64,000 nt of DNA from Prauserella alba (GTDB lineage: Bacteria; Actinomycetota; Actinomycetes; Mycobacteriales; Pseudonocardiaceae). This document shows positions 28,056 through 36,364 of the stretch, piece by piece (the first letter of the stretch is position 1; each line of letters opens with the position of its first letter). Made by a program: the position numbers and the translations under genes. Below the pieces are notes generated by a model, which was given only the letters and a program-made list of their open reading frames with translations, ran no database searches and was not told the origin of the DNA. The DNA lies in contig NZ_JAMTCH010000005.1 in assembly GCF_024171735.1 (NCBI RefSeq), forward strand, positions 248,001 to 312,000, in the 5' to 3' direction.

Positions 28056-28955
28056 TCAGTAGCGGTAGAAGCGCTCCCTGCGGCCCTGGCGGACGAGTCG
28101 TAGCCACTCGACGAACGCCTTCGGGTCACGCTTCACACCCACGAAGTACAGGCCGAACCGGGCGATCTCGAGAGCGCCGATCTTGCGCATCCCCGGCTGG
28201 GACAGCAGGAACCCGCGGTTGCGGTACGTGTAGTAGCGCTTGACCTCGTTCTCGGGATCCTGCGCGTGGAACCGGCCGCCGAGCATGGGCTTGAACTCGT
28301 CCGACCCGTTCGGGTGCAGGTATGCCGTGCGCAGCGACGTGCCGAACGGCAGGCCGGAGCGCGCGAGCCGCCGGTGCAGCTCCACCTCGTCGCCGCGGAA
28401 GAACAGCCGCAGGTCGGGCACACCCGTCACTTCGAGGGTCGACGCGCGGAACAGTGCACCGTTCATCAGCGAGGCGATGCCGGGCAGGAAGTCCTCGCCC
28501 AGTTCGGACGAGGTGCGTTTCCACGTCAGGCCACGCCGCAGCGGGAACGCCAGCTTCTCGGGTTCGTCGATGTTGACGACCATCGGCGACACCTCACCGA
28601 GCCCGCGCCGCTCTGCTTCGGTGAGCAGGGTTTCGAGGACGTGCTCGTCGGCGGGCCTGCCGTCGTCGTCGGCGAGCCACACCCACTCGGCGCCCAGCGC
28701 GAGCGCGTGCAGCATGCCCAGCGCGAAACCGCCCGCGCCGCCGAGGTTGCGGTAGGACGGCAGGTACGTGACGGGCCGCGAGTACGCCTCCACGACGTCG
28801 CGCGCCGACTCCTCCTCGGGGCCGTTGTCGACGACGATCAGGTGGTCGACGGGCCGCGTCTGCGACTCGACGACCTTCAGCGACTCGGCGAGCAGGTCAC
28901 GGCGGTTGCGGGTGACGACGACTGCGGCGATCGCGCCTTCCGGGAGTGCGCCCAT
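28056..28955 (-). CDS. glfT1: Galactofuranosyltransferase GlfT1
   Basis: A 299-residue GT2 enzyme that starts the galactan by adding the first galactofuranoses to the decaprenyl-pyrophosphoryl-GlcNAc-rhamnose linker. VVVTRNRRDLLAESL opens the nucleotide fold, NLGGAGGF lies near residue 70 and the DDD metal motif (WLADDDGRP) is at 96-98. The length and position beside wzt match Mtb Rv3782. The start ATG at 28955 lies one base after the wzt stop, so the three genes wzm-wzt-glfT1 are one operon. Confidence 0.93.
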   Translation of the reverse strand: MGALPEGAIAAVVVTRNRRDLLAESLKVVESQTRPVDHLIVVDNGPEEESARDVVEAYSRPVTYLPSYRNLGGAGGFALGMLHALALGAEWVWLADDDGRPADEHVLETLLTEAERRGLGEVSPMVVNIDEPEKLAFPLRRGLTWKRTSSELGEDFLPGIASLMNGALFRASTLEVTGVPDLRLFFRGDEVELHRRLARSGLPFGTSLRTAYLHPNGSDEFKPMLGGRFHAQDPENEVKRYYTYRNRGFLLSQPGMRKIGALEIARFGLYFVGVKRDPKAFVEWLRLVRQGRRERFYRY

Positions 28956-28956
28956 G

Positions 28957-29841
28957 TCAGCCGCCGCTCGCCGGGGCCGTGGCGGCCGAGGTGTCGCCCG
29001 TTGCCTGGCCGTCACGGGTGACGCCGTCACCGGGTTTGGCGAGGTCGTCGGGGTTGGCCTGGCCGAGGCGTTCGAGGACCTCGCGGCTGACGTTCTGGAA
29101 CGGGTCCTTGCCCTTGTACGAGGTCAGTACCTCGCGCAGCCGTCCGTGCTGGCGCACCCGGCCCTCGTCCATCCACATGGCCTGGTCGCACAGCTCCAGC
29201 AGCAACTCGTCGGAGTGGCTGGCGAACACCAGGATCCCGGAGCGCTTGACGAGGTCCTTGAGGCGGTCGCGGGCCTTGTTCATGAAGGACGCGTCGACGG
29301 CGCCGAGACCCTCGTCGAGGATGAGGATCTCGGGGTCGATCGAGGTGACGACACCCAGGGCGAGGCGCACGCGCATACCGGTGGAGTAGGTGCGCAACGG
29401 CATCGCGAGGTAGTCGCCGAGCTCGGTGAACTCCGCGATGTCGTCGAGCCGCTTCTCCATCTCCCTGCGGCTCTTGCCGAGGAACAGGCCGCGGACGATG
29501 ATGTTCTCGAAACCGGAGGTCTCCGGGTCCATGCCGACACCGAGGTCGAACACCGGTGCGACCTTGCCCGTGACTTTCGCCGAGCCACGCGTGGGTTCGT
29601 AGATGCCCGACAGCAGCCGCAGCAGCGTGGACTTGCCCGCGCCGTTGTGGCCGACGAGGGCGAGCCGGTCGCCGTCGGAGAGCTGCAGGTTCACGTCCTG
29701 CAGCGCCTCGATGATCGGGACCTTCGAGTCCGAACCGATCTTGCCGCCGACCTTGCCGAGGACCCGCTTCTTCATCGACCGCGTCTTGGCGTCGAAGATC
29801 GGGAAGTCCACGTAGGCGTTGCGGACGTCAATGCTGACCAT
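28957..29841 (-). CDS. wzt: Galactan ABC exporter ATP-binding protein
   Basis: A 294-residue ATPase of the O-antigen (Wzt/RfbE) type, as Mtb Rv3781. Walker A is GHNGAGKST (about residues 64-72), the signature is YSTGMR and Walker B is ILILDEGLGAVD. It lacks the C-terminal carbohydrate-binding domain of Gram-negative Wzt and instead ends in a tail of about 50 polar residues. With Wzm it is expected to export the lipid-linked galactan across the membrane. It lies six bases from the wzm stop. Confidence 0.93.
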   Translation of the reverse strand: MVSIDVRNAYVDFPIFDAKTRSMKKRVLGKVGGKIGSDSKVPIIEALQDVNLQLSDGDRLALVGHNGAGKSTLLRLLSGIYEPTRGSAKVTGKVAPVFDLGVGMDPETSGFENIIVRGLFLGKSRREMEKRLDDIAEFTELGDYLAMPLRTYSTGMRVRLALGVVTSIDPEILILDEGLGAVDASFMNKARDRLKDLVKRSGILVFASHSDELLLELCDQAMWMDEGRVRQHGRLREVLTSYKGKDPFQNVSREVLERLGQANPDDLAKPGDGVTRDGQATGDTSAATAPASGG

Positions 29842-29847
29842 CTGGTG

Positions 29848-30768
29848 TCACACCCAATACGAGACACGGGCACGGTAGTTGCGCATCACCACGAACGCGA
29901 GTGCCCAGCCGACGATCGTGATGCCGACGGCGACCAGCCAGCTGATGCCATCGATGTGCTGGCCGATGAGCGGCGCACGCACGATCTGCACGAAATGGTA
30001 GAGCGGATTCAGCTCGATGAACGGCAGCGCCCAGGACACGTTCTCCCGTCCGCCACCAGCGAAGAGCTGGTCGATCGGCCACACGATCGGCGTCAGGTAG
30101 AACAGCAGCTGGATCAGCGAGTTGATGAGCTGCGGGATGTCGCGGTAGCGCGTCGAGATGACGCCGAGCATCAGCGTGACCCAGCCCGCGTTCAGCGCCA
30201 GGATCACGAAGCCCGGTGCGGCGGTGAGGATCGACCAGTCGATACCGGGGTGACACAGGCCGGTTCCCGCGGTGCATGCGTCGTCCTGCAGCGCATACTG
30301 CTGGGACAGCGCCGGGAAGAAGATCGCCACGATGATCACGTAGACGATCACGTTGTGCGCCACCATCAACGTCTGCCGCCACACCGTCCGCAGCGCGTAG
30401 ATCGTCAGCGGCGCCGGCATCTGCTTGATCAGACCTTCGTTGGAGATGAAGGTCTGCATGCCCTCGGTGATGCACCCACTGATGAAGCCCCAGACGATGA
30501 AGCCCGTGACGATGTAGGGCAGGAACGTCTCGATGGGCAGGCCGAACAGCTGTGAGTACAGCAGGCCGAGGCCGAGCGCGATGACACCCTGGGTGATGGT
30601 CAGCCAGAACGGGCCGATCACCGAGCGGCGGTACCGCTGCTTGATGTCCTGCCAGCCGAGGTGGCCCCACAGTTCCGTCTGCCGAAGGCCCGAACGGATG
30701 TCGTCGAAGGCGCGTTTGAAGGACCGGCTGCCGGGAACGGGCGCGGTGTCGGTCGTATCGGCGTTCAT
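29848..30768 (-). CDS. wzm: Galactan ABC exporter permease
   Basis: A 306-residue ABC-2 permease with six predicted helices, orthologous in context to Mtb Rv3783 (RfbD). The conserved start of the family, WGHLGWQDIKQRYRRSVIGPFW, is near residue 35; the central region IKQMPAPLTIYALRTVWRQ and FYLTPIVWPIDQL are also typical. I placed the start at ATG 30768; ATGs at 30909 and 30918 would add about 50 residues that look unrelated. It is the first gene of the wzm-wzt-glfT1 operon and is divergent from a GT-C gene. Confidence 0.92.
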   Translation of the reverse strand: MNADTTDTAPVPGSRSFKRAFDDIRSGLRQTELWGHLGWQDIKQRYRRSVIGPFWLTITQGVIALGLGLLYSQLFGLPIETFLPYIVTGFIVWGFISGCITEGMQTFISNEGLIKQMPAPLTIYALRTVWRQTLMVAHNVIVYVIIVAIFFPALSQQYALQDDACTAGTGLCHPGIDWSILTAAPGFVILALNAGWVTLMLGVISTRYRDIPQLINSLIQLLFYLTPIVWPIDQLFAGGGRENVSWALPFIELNPLYHFVQIVRAPLIGQHIDGISWLVAVGITIVGWALAFVVMRNYRARVSYWV

Positions 30769-31026
30769 CGGTGACTTCGTCCCTGGGCTGTCGCCTGATT
30801 CGCCGCCCGGCGAATCAGTGGCCGTCGAGGTGCTTGTGGCATGCACGAGATACGAGGGTACTGCTGCCGCGAAAGTGCGAACGCGCGCGTCGGGTTCCGC
30901 GGTCGCCATATCGCCCATGTGAGTGGAAACTGGTCCGAAATGCCAGGTCAGCGCCCTTTGTCGGTGCCCGTTTCGGACGAGGCGGGAGGTCTCGGGGGCC
31001 GGTGGGATCGCTGGTAGTTTGCGGCC

Positions 31027-32526
31027 GTGAGTCGATTGGCCGTGACCGCGGCGGGCCTGCTGGTGGTGTTCGCGTTCGGCACCTGGATGGCGTGGTCGTA
31101 CGTCACCGACGCGACATTCGTCGACGCCCGCTATGCCCAGAACCTCGCCGAAGGGCACGGTCTCGTCTACAACGTCGGCGACCACAATCCGGTCGAGGGG
31201 TTCACCAGCCTCCTGTGGACGTTGTGGCAGGCGCTGTTCGCGGTGTTCGGCGCCGACCCGGTGCTCGTCGCGCAGGTGACGGGCGTCGTGGCCGGCGTGG
31301 CGACCCTGATCCTGCTGATGCGCGCGGTCGACGGCGCCGCGGCCGTCGTGGCCGGCTGCGCCTACGTGCTGTTCCTCCCGACCTACTTCCACCTCGCGGG
31401 CGGACTCGAGACGGCTCTGGTGGCACTCGTCGTGCTGCGCATGGCCGTGGTGGGCATGCGGGTCGTCGAGGAGCGCCACGTCGTCGACCTCGAACCCCCG
31501 TTGCTGCTGGTGCTCGCCGCCACGCTGCGGCCCGAGGCGCTGATCGCGGTGCTGCCCGGGTTCGTCGTCTGGTTCCGGTCACGGCGGCTGTCCGGGCAGG
31601 CGCGTGTCGGGATGACGATCGCCGCGGTGCTCGCGCTGGGCTGCGTGGTGTGGACGGTCGTGCAGTACAGCCACCTGGTGCCGAAGCCGTGGAGTGACGC
31701 GATCGGCCCGCTCGGGTTCGACGGGCAGTGGCTGTGGTCGACGGTCGTGGTGTTCGCGCCGCTGCTGCTGCTCACGGTCGCGCTGTTGACGTGGCCCGAG
31801 CTGCGCCGGGTGGGCGGATTCTTCTGCGTGACGGTACTCGCCGCGGGCCTGCCGCTCGTGCTGTTCGGCCCGCCGGAGGCCGATGCCCTGCACCGCTACG
31901 CCTTCGCCGTGTTCCCCGTGCTGTGCTTGGCGGCAGGCGTCGCCGTGGCCGCGATGGCGGGGGTGCGGTTCGTACAGGCAGGTGTCGGTGTCGTCGCCGT
32001 CGGCTGGGTGGCCGTCGCGGGCGTCGCGTCACCGGGCCTGCCCGCCGTGGCGAACACCGGTATCGACCTCGAACGCACGCACGCCGCGATCGGCAGGGGC
32101 CTCGCCGACGCGGACGTGCCGGCCGGCGCACGCACCGTCGCGGTGGCCGACCCGGGCGTCATCCCGTACTACAGCGGCTGGAACGCCGTCGACTACAGCG
32201 GCCGCAACAACGGCCTCATCGCCGACGGAGCACGGCCGGACTCGGTGGTGCGGACCCACGATCCGGCGGTGATCGTCGTGCCCTCTCCCGGCGAGAACAT
32301 TCCCGACACGGTCCACGACCTCGACATTCCGATCGCGGTGGCAGGGTATTCGCAGGTCGGGCCGTTCCAGGCGCGCAACGGCAGCTGGCAGTTCGTGTTC
32401 GTCAAGCCGCGGTGGGAACAGCAGGTCGAGGCGAAGGTCCGTGCGGCCGTCGCCCGCGGCGAGGAGCAGTACGGCAACGACTACTCCGTGACGGTCAACC
32501 GCTGGCTGAACAGCCTGAAGGACTGA
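31027..32526 (+). CDS. GT-C family membrane glycosyltransferase, AftB-like
   Basis: A 499-residue protein with about nine helices and a soluble C-terminal third. The first loop reads YVTDATFVDARYAQNLAEGH, then GLVYNVGDHNPVEGFTSLLW, the GT-C pattern with a single catalytic Asp context (TDAT rather than DD). It lies beside wzm, close to where Mtb has the GT-C gene Rv3779, but is shorter than that protein. GTG 31027 is the start. The sugar donor is probably a polyprenyl-phosphoryl sugar; this is inference. Confidence 0.75.
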   Translation: MSRLAVTAAGLLVVFAFGTWMAWSYVTDATFVDARYAQNLAEGHGLVYNVGDHNPVEGFTSLLWTLWQALFAVFGADPVLVAQVTGVVAGVATLILLMRAVDGAAAVVAGCAYVLFLPTYFHLAGGLETALVALVVLRMAVVGMRVVEERHVVDLEPPLLLVLAATLRPEALIAVLPGFVVWFRSRRLSGQARVGMTIAAVLALGCVVWTVVQYSHLVPKPWSDAIGPLGFDGQWLWSTVVVFAPLLLLTVALLTWPELRRVGGFFCVTVLAAGLPLVLFGPPEADALHRYAFAVFPVLCLAAGVAVAAMAGVRFVQAGVGVVAVGWVAVAGVASPGLPAVANTGIDLERTHAAIGRGLADADVPAGARTVAVADPGVIPYYSGWNAVDYSGRNNGLIADGARPDSVVRTHDPAVIVVPSPGENIPDTVHDLDIPIAVAGYSQVGPFQARNGSWQFVFVKPRWEQQVEAKVRAAVARGEEQYGNDYSVTVNRWLNSLKD

Positions 32527-32645
32527 CGGCCGCGGCGCTTCGGGCGGCGCGTGGCGGTCGGCGTCGTCGTGCCCCGAACCCGTCGACGGGCGTGGCCTGT
32601 GCAGTCAGTGCGCTGAGTCGTTCGACCCGGTCGTGTCCGGAGTGC

Positions 32646-33425
32646 TCATGCGGTCTCGGCCTGAAGGGCGGGGCCGAGCTGCAGCCCACCGTCGATGACG
32701 TACTCCGACCCCGTGATGAACGACGCGGCTGTCGACGTGAGGAACAGGAGAAGCCGGGTCACGTCGATCGGTTCGCCGAGCCGCGGGACCGCGAACGGCG
32801 CGGGTGAGTAGAAGTCGGAGATTGCCGCGGTGGCACCGGCTGCCGGTTCGTGGATGAAAGGGGTCGCGATCACGCCGGGGTGGATGGTGTTCACGCGGAT
32901 GTTGTCGCGGCCGAGCTCGAGTGCTGCTGTCCGGGTGAGTCCTCGCATGGCCCACTTGCTGGCGACGTACGGCGCGTAGTGCGCCGTGCCGCCCATGGCC
33001 ATGATCGAGCCGACGTTGACGATGGCTCCGCCTGTCGCCCGTCGCAGAGCGGGAGTGGTGACCTTCACCCCGAGGAAGGCGCCGCTGACGTTGACGTCGA
33101 GGATGCGCGACCACGTGGCCTGATCCGTGTTCTCGATCGTCGCAGGCGGGTTCTGCACGCCGGCGTTGTTGACGAGCACGTTCAGGGAACCGAAGGCGCT
33201 CTCGGCGGTGTGCACCGCGGCGGACCACGAGCTTTCGTCCCTCACGTCCAGCCGGACGAATCGCGCACGGGGCCCGAGTTCGTCGGCGAGCGCAGCGCCA
33301 CGTTCTGCGTCGATGCCTCCGATCACCACGTTCGCACCCTCCGCGTGGAAGGCGCGTACGTGACTCGAGCCCTGACCGCCGGTACCGCCGGTCACGAGAA
33401 CGGTCTGATTGGCGAAGCGGGTCAT
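32646..33425 (-). CDS. SDR family oxidoreductase
   Basis: A 259-residue classical short-chain dehydrogenase. The cofactor motif is TGGTGGQGSSH (residues 12-22), NNAGVQ is near 90, the catalytic Ser lies in VNVGSIMAMGG, and Tyr-Lys are in APYVASK. The C-terminal VIDGGLQLGPA is typical of the 3-oxoacyl-ACP reductase or hydroxysteroid dehydrogenase type. ATG 33425 has AAGGAG upstream. It is divergent from a TetR gene with shared palindromes between them, so it is probably regulated by that protein. The substrate is unknown. Confidence 0.85.
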   Translation of the reverse strand: MTRFANQTVLVTGGTGGQGSSHVRAFHAEGANVVIGGIDAERGAALADELGPRARFVRLDVRDESSWSAAVHTAESAFGSLNVLVNNAGVQNPPATIENTDQATWSRILDVNVSGAFLGVKVTTPALRRATGGAIVNVGSIMAMGGTAHYAPYVASKWAMRGLTRTAALELGRDNIRVNTIHPGVIATPFIHEPAAGATAAISDFYSPAPFAVPRLGEPIDVTRLLLFLTSTAASFITGSEYVIDGGLQLGPALQAETA

Positions 33426-33492
33426 CACAGGCTCCTTCGGTACACGGGGTGATCGGGGTCGCCGGTTATGGAGGGCGGCCAACGGAGGACGG

Positions 33493-33565
33493 CCAATGGT
33501 GAGTCGACTGACTCGCCATTGGCTCGACATTAGGGCGACTTCGATGGTGAGTCAAGCCACTCACC
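33493..33565. promoter_or_regulatory. Two palindromic operators between SDR and TetR genes
   Basis: A 30-bp near-perfect palindrome occupies 33493-33522 (left half CCAATGGTGAGTC, one mismatch in the right half). A second palindrome, GGTGAGT-N6-ACTCACC, occupies 33546-33565 and ends 15 bases before the TetR start. Both contain GGTGAGTC. The arrangement suggests a TetR repressor controlling both genes. Confidence 0.65.
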
Positions 33566-33580
33566 TCGTACGCTTGCCCG

Positions 33581-34225
33581 ATGAGCTCGGAAGTGACGAC
33601 GTATCACCAGCGTGTCGCCAGGGAGAAGCGTGCGCTGATCGTGACGGCCGCGACCGCGCTGTTCCTCGAACTGGGCTACGACCGAACGTCGCTGGCGCGC
33701 ATCGCGGAGCGCTCGGGCGTTTCCCGGGCCACCTTGTTCAAGCAGTTCCCGAGCAAGGCCGCCCTGTTCGATGCCATCGTCACCGAGTCCTGGTCGACCA
33801 CGGACGAGGACGACCCGCCGCCAGCAGGCAACGTCGTCGACGGTCTCACCGCCATCGGTCGTCGTTACGCCGCGCTGTTGAGTCGCCCGCAGATGACCGA
33901 TCTCTTCCGGATCGTCATTGCCGAGCTGCCGCGCTTTCCCGAACTGGCCGATGCGCAGTTCTCCCAAGGGAAGATGCCGTACTTCGAGTCAGTACGCAGC
34001 TACCTGCGGGCCGAGCACGAGGCAGGAACAGTTCGGGTCGAGGACGTGGACCTCGCGGCCACCCAGTTCCTGGGCATGATCTCCAACTACGTCTTCTGGC
34101 CGAGACTCCTGGTGCCGGGCTGGGCTGTGAGCGCCGAACGTGTCGCGGACGTGGTCGACGAGGCCGTCCGCACCGTCGTCGCCCGGTACGCCGCGACGGG
34201 ACCAGGGGTGTCGACCAACGACTGA
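33581..34225 (+). CDS. TetR family transcriptional regulator
   Basis: A 214-residue regulator. The helix-turn-helix is at about residues 18-62 (LFLELGYDRTSLARIAERSG, then RATLFKQFPSKAALFDAIV), and the C-terminal domain resembles the AefR/TetR_C_7 type. ATG 33581 is the start. It is divergent from the SDR gene, with two related palindromes between them that are its probable operators. It ends before a strong bidirectional terminator. Confidence 0.87.
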   Translation: MSSEVTTYHQRVAREKRALIVTAATALFLELGYDRTSLARIAERSGVSRATLFKQFPSKAALFDAIVTESWSTTDEDDPPPAGNVVDGLTAIGRRYAALLSRPQMTDLFRIVIAELPRFPELADAQFSQGKMPYFESVRSYLRAEHEAGTVRVEDVDLAATQFLGMISNYVFWPRLLVPGWAVSAERVADVVDEAVRTVVARYAATGPGVSTND

Positions 34226-34255
34226 GTCCCGTCGCCACCGAGCACACTGACCACA

Positions 34256-34290
34256 GCGCCCCGCCCGCGATCGGTTCGCGGGCGGGGCGC
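34256..34290. terminator. Bidirectional hairpin between TetR and bpa
   Basis: A perfect 15-bp GC-rich stem (GCGCCCCGCCCGCGA and complement) with a five-base loop lies between two convergent genes. Confidence 0.78.
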
Positions 34291-34315
34291 CGGGGACGTG
34301 GCGTACGGGCAGGCC

Positions 34316-34870
34316 TTACAGGTACTGGCCGGGGTTGCCGATGCCGGTGGGCGCGCCTTCCGCGCCGCCCTGCGGCAGGCCCCTGCGCATCTGCTCGAGC
34401 TGCGCGCGGGCGGCCATCTGCTGGGCGAACAGCGCCGTCTGGATGCCGTGGAAGAGTCCCTCGAGCCAGCCGACGAGCTGCGCCTGCGCGATGCGCAGTT
34501 CGGCGTCGGACGGCGTGCGGTCCTCGGCGAACGGCTCGACGAGGCGCTCCAGTTCCTTCCGCAGGTCCGGGGCGAGCGCTTCTTCGAGTTCCTTCATCGA
34601 CGTCTGATGGATCTCGCGCAGGCGCTGCCTGCTCGCGTCGTCGAGCGGAGCTGCCTTCACCTCTTCGAGGAGCTGCTTGATCATCGTGCCGATGCGCATG
34701 ACCTTCGCGGGTTCCTCGACCATGTCGCCGACGGACTCGCCCGGGTTCTCTGCGTCGCCGCCTGCGGCCTCCGGGTCGATGCGCGCGCCGACCGGGGAAC
34801 CGTCCGGCCCGACCACCATGACGTGCTGGTCCTCCGAGGGCGTGGCGTACGGGGTGTTCGGCTCCGTCAT
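34316..34870 (-). CDS. bpa: Bacterial proteasome activator
   Basis: A 184-residue protein corresponding to Mtb Rv3780 (Bpa/PafE), an ATP-independent ring that opens the 20S proteasome gate. The core is a helical bundle (about residues 55-160: RIGTMIKQLLEEVKAAPLD to LFAQQMAARAQLEQM). The C-terminus ends in GQYL, the proteasome-docking motif of the family. The first 50 residues are acidic and probably disordered. ATG 34870 is the start. Its position between the wzm/wzt region and the Rv3778c-like gene matches the mycobacterial order. Confidence 0.92.
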   Translation of the reverse strand: MTEPNTPYATPSEDQHVMVVGPDGSPVGARIDPEAAGGDAENPGESVGDMVEEPAKVMRIGTMIKQLLEEVKAAPLDDASRQRLREIHQTSMKELEEALAPDLRKELERLVEPFAEDRTPSDAELRIAQAQLVGWLEGLFHGIQTALFAQQMAARAQLEQMRRGLPQGGAEGAPTGIGNPGQYL

Positions 34871-35158
34871 AGCTCCATCCTGGCTCGCTGCGGAAGGGTG
34901 TCGCAGGTTTCGAGGGTACTCACCCCGCCGACGCTTTCGGTGCGCACGGGCCTGTCGCCCTGGCCCGGGCGCGGCGGCCGTGCCGGAGGTGGGTCGGCGA
35001 GGGCCGGCTCGGCGTGCGCGGCTCGACGGTCCGGGGTCGACGGTCCGGGGTCGGCGGGCGAATCGGCCATCACGGGAGTCGACGGGTCGATCCGGACGAT
35101 CCATCCATCGGCCGGGCCCCGGCTGCGCGGCGAAAACCCACCTCCGTACCTTGTTCCC

Positions 35159-36358
35159 ATGGCGTTTGACGTCGCTCGGATCCGTGGGTTGTTCCCCGCT
35201 CTGGGTGACGGCTGGATTCACTTCGACGGTGGAACCGGAATGCTCGTCCCCGAACAGGTCGCGTCGGCCGTCTCGACGGCGATGCGGGCTCCGGTCTCCG
35301 GTCCGGGTGGAGCGTTCCCGGCCTCACAGCGAGCGGAAAGCATCGTGGCCGCGGCGCGTCGTGCCGTGGCGGACCTCGTGGGAGGTGAGCCCGACGGCGT
35401 GGTCCTCGGGCCCAGCGCCTCCGTTCTCATCTCCCGCCTCGCGGACACGCTGTCCACGCGGTGGACGATCGGTGACGAGGTCGTCGTGTCCCGGCTCGAC
35501 GAGGAGGCCAACATCGCGCCGTGGCTGCGCGCGATGAACCGCGTCGGCGGCAAGACCCGCTGGGGCGAGATCGACATCGAGAACTGTGAACTGCCGGAGT
35601 GGCAGTACCGCGACCTCGTGGGCGCACGCACCAAGGCGGTCGCCGTGACCGCGGCCTCCGGCGCTGTCGGTACCCGCCCCGACCTGGAGCCGATCACCTC
35701 CGCGGCCCAGCAGGCGGGCGCGCTGATGGTCGTCGACGCGACGTACGCCGCGCCGTTCGTGCCGCTCGACATGTCGACACTCGGCGCCGACGTGGTCGTG
35801 CTGTCGGCACAGGCGTGGGGCGGCCCCGCCATCGGTGCGCTGGTATTCCGTGACCCCGACCTGCTGGCGCAGCTGCCGCCCGCGGCACTGTCACCGGAGG
35901 CGACCGGCCCCGAGCGGCTCGAGCTGGGACCGCATCCGTACCCGCTGCTCGCCGGGCTCATCGCCTCGGTCGACTACCTCGCAGGACTCGACGACGTGGC
36001 GACCGGCACGCGCCGCGAGCGCCTGCTCACTTCGCTCGGCTCGGCGAAGTGTTACCAGGAAGGGCTGCTCGACCAGCTCGCCGCCGACCTGCGGTCGCTG
36101 CCGCACATCACCGTGCTCGGCGAACCGACGCGGCGGATCCCGGCGCTGGCGTTCTACGCCGACGGCCGCAAGGCCTCCGACGTCGCCGACTACCTGGCAC
36201 GGCAGGGGCTCTGCGCGTTCGCCGAGCCCGGTAGTTGTGGTCTGTTCGGGGCGCTGGGCATCGGTGAGGTCGGCGGTGCCGTCCGCATCGGCCTGGCCCA
36301 CTATTCGAACGGCTTCGAGATCGGCCAGCTCGCGCGCGTCCTCGCCGAACTGCCCTGA
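35159..36358 (+). CDS. Cysteine-desulfurase-fold protein without PLP lysine (Rv3778c-like)
   Basis: A 399-residue class V aminotransferase-fold protein. The start FDVARIRGLFPALGDGWIHFDGGTG and GPSASVLI, and VVDATYAAPFVPLDMSTLGAD (with the PLP-ring Asp), place it in the CsdA/NifS-like family. The strand that normally ends SxHKxxGP reads LSAQAWGGPAIGALVFRD, so His-Lys is Gln-Ala and the Schiff-base lysine is missing. A catalytic cysteine loop is also not evident. It may be non-catalytic or use PLP differently. It converges with the quinone reductase with only six bases between them. Confidence 0.8.
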   Translation: MAFDVARIRGLFPALGDGWIHFDGGTGMLVPEQVASAVSTAMRAPVSGPGGAFPASQRAESIVAAARRAVADLVGGEPDGVVLGPSASVLISRLADTLSTRWTIGDEVVVSRLDEEANIAPWLRAMNRVGGKTRWGEIDIENCELPEWQYRDLVGARTKAVAVTAASGAVGTRPDLEPITSAAQQAGALMVVDATYAAPFVPLDMSTLGADVVVLSAQAWGGPAIGALVFRDPDLLAQLPPAALSPEATGPERLELGPHPYPLLAGLIASVDYLAGLDDVATGTRRERLLTSLGSAKCYQEGLLDQLAADLRSLPHITVLGEPTRRIPALAFYADGRKASDVADYLARQGLCAFAEPGSCGLFGALGIGEVGGAVRIGLAHYSNGFEIGQLARVLAELP

Positions 36359-36364
36359 GGACGG

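Noticed and set aside
31027-32526. Calling this gene or the gene at 4282 aftB outright
   Set aside because: The catalytic-loop sequences are related to AftB but do not match the ADDGLIVLRTVRN-type motif that I know for Rv3805c, so specificity is left open.
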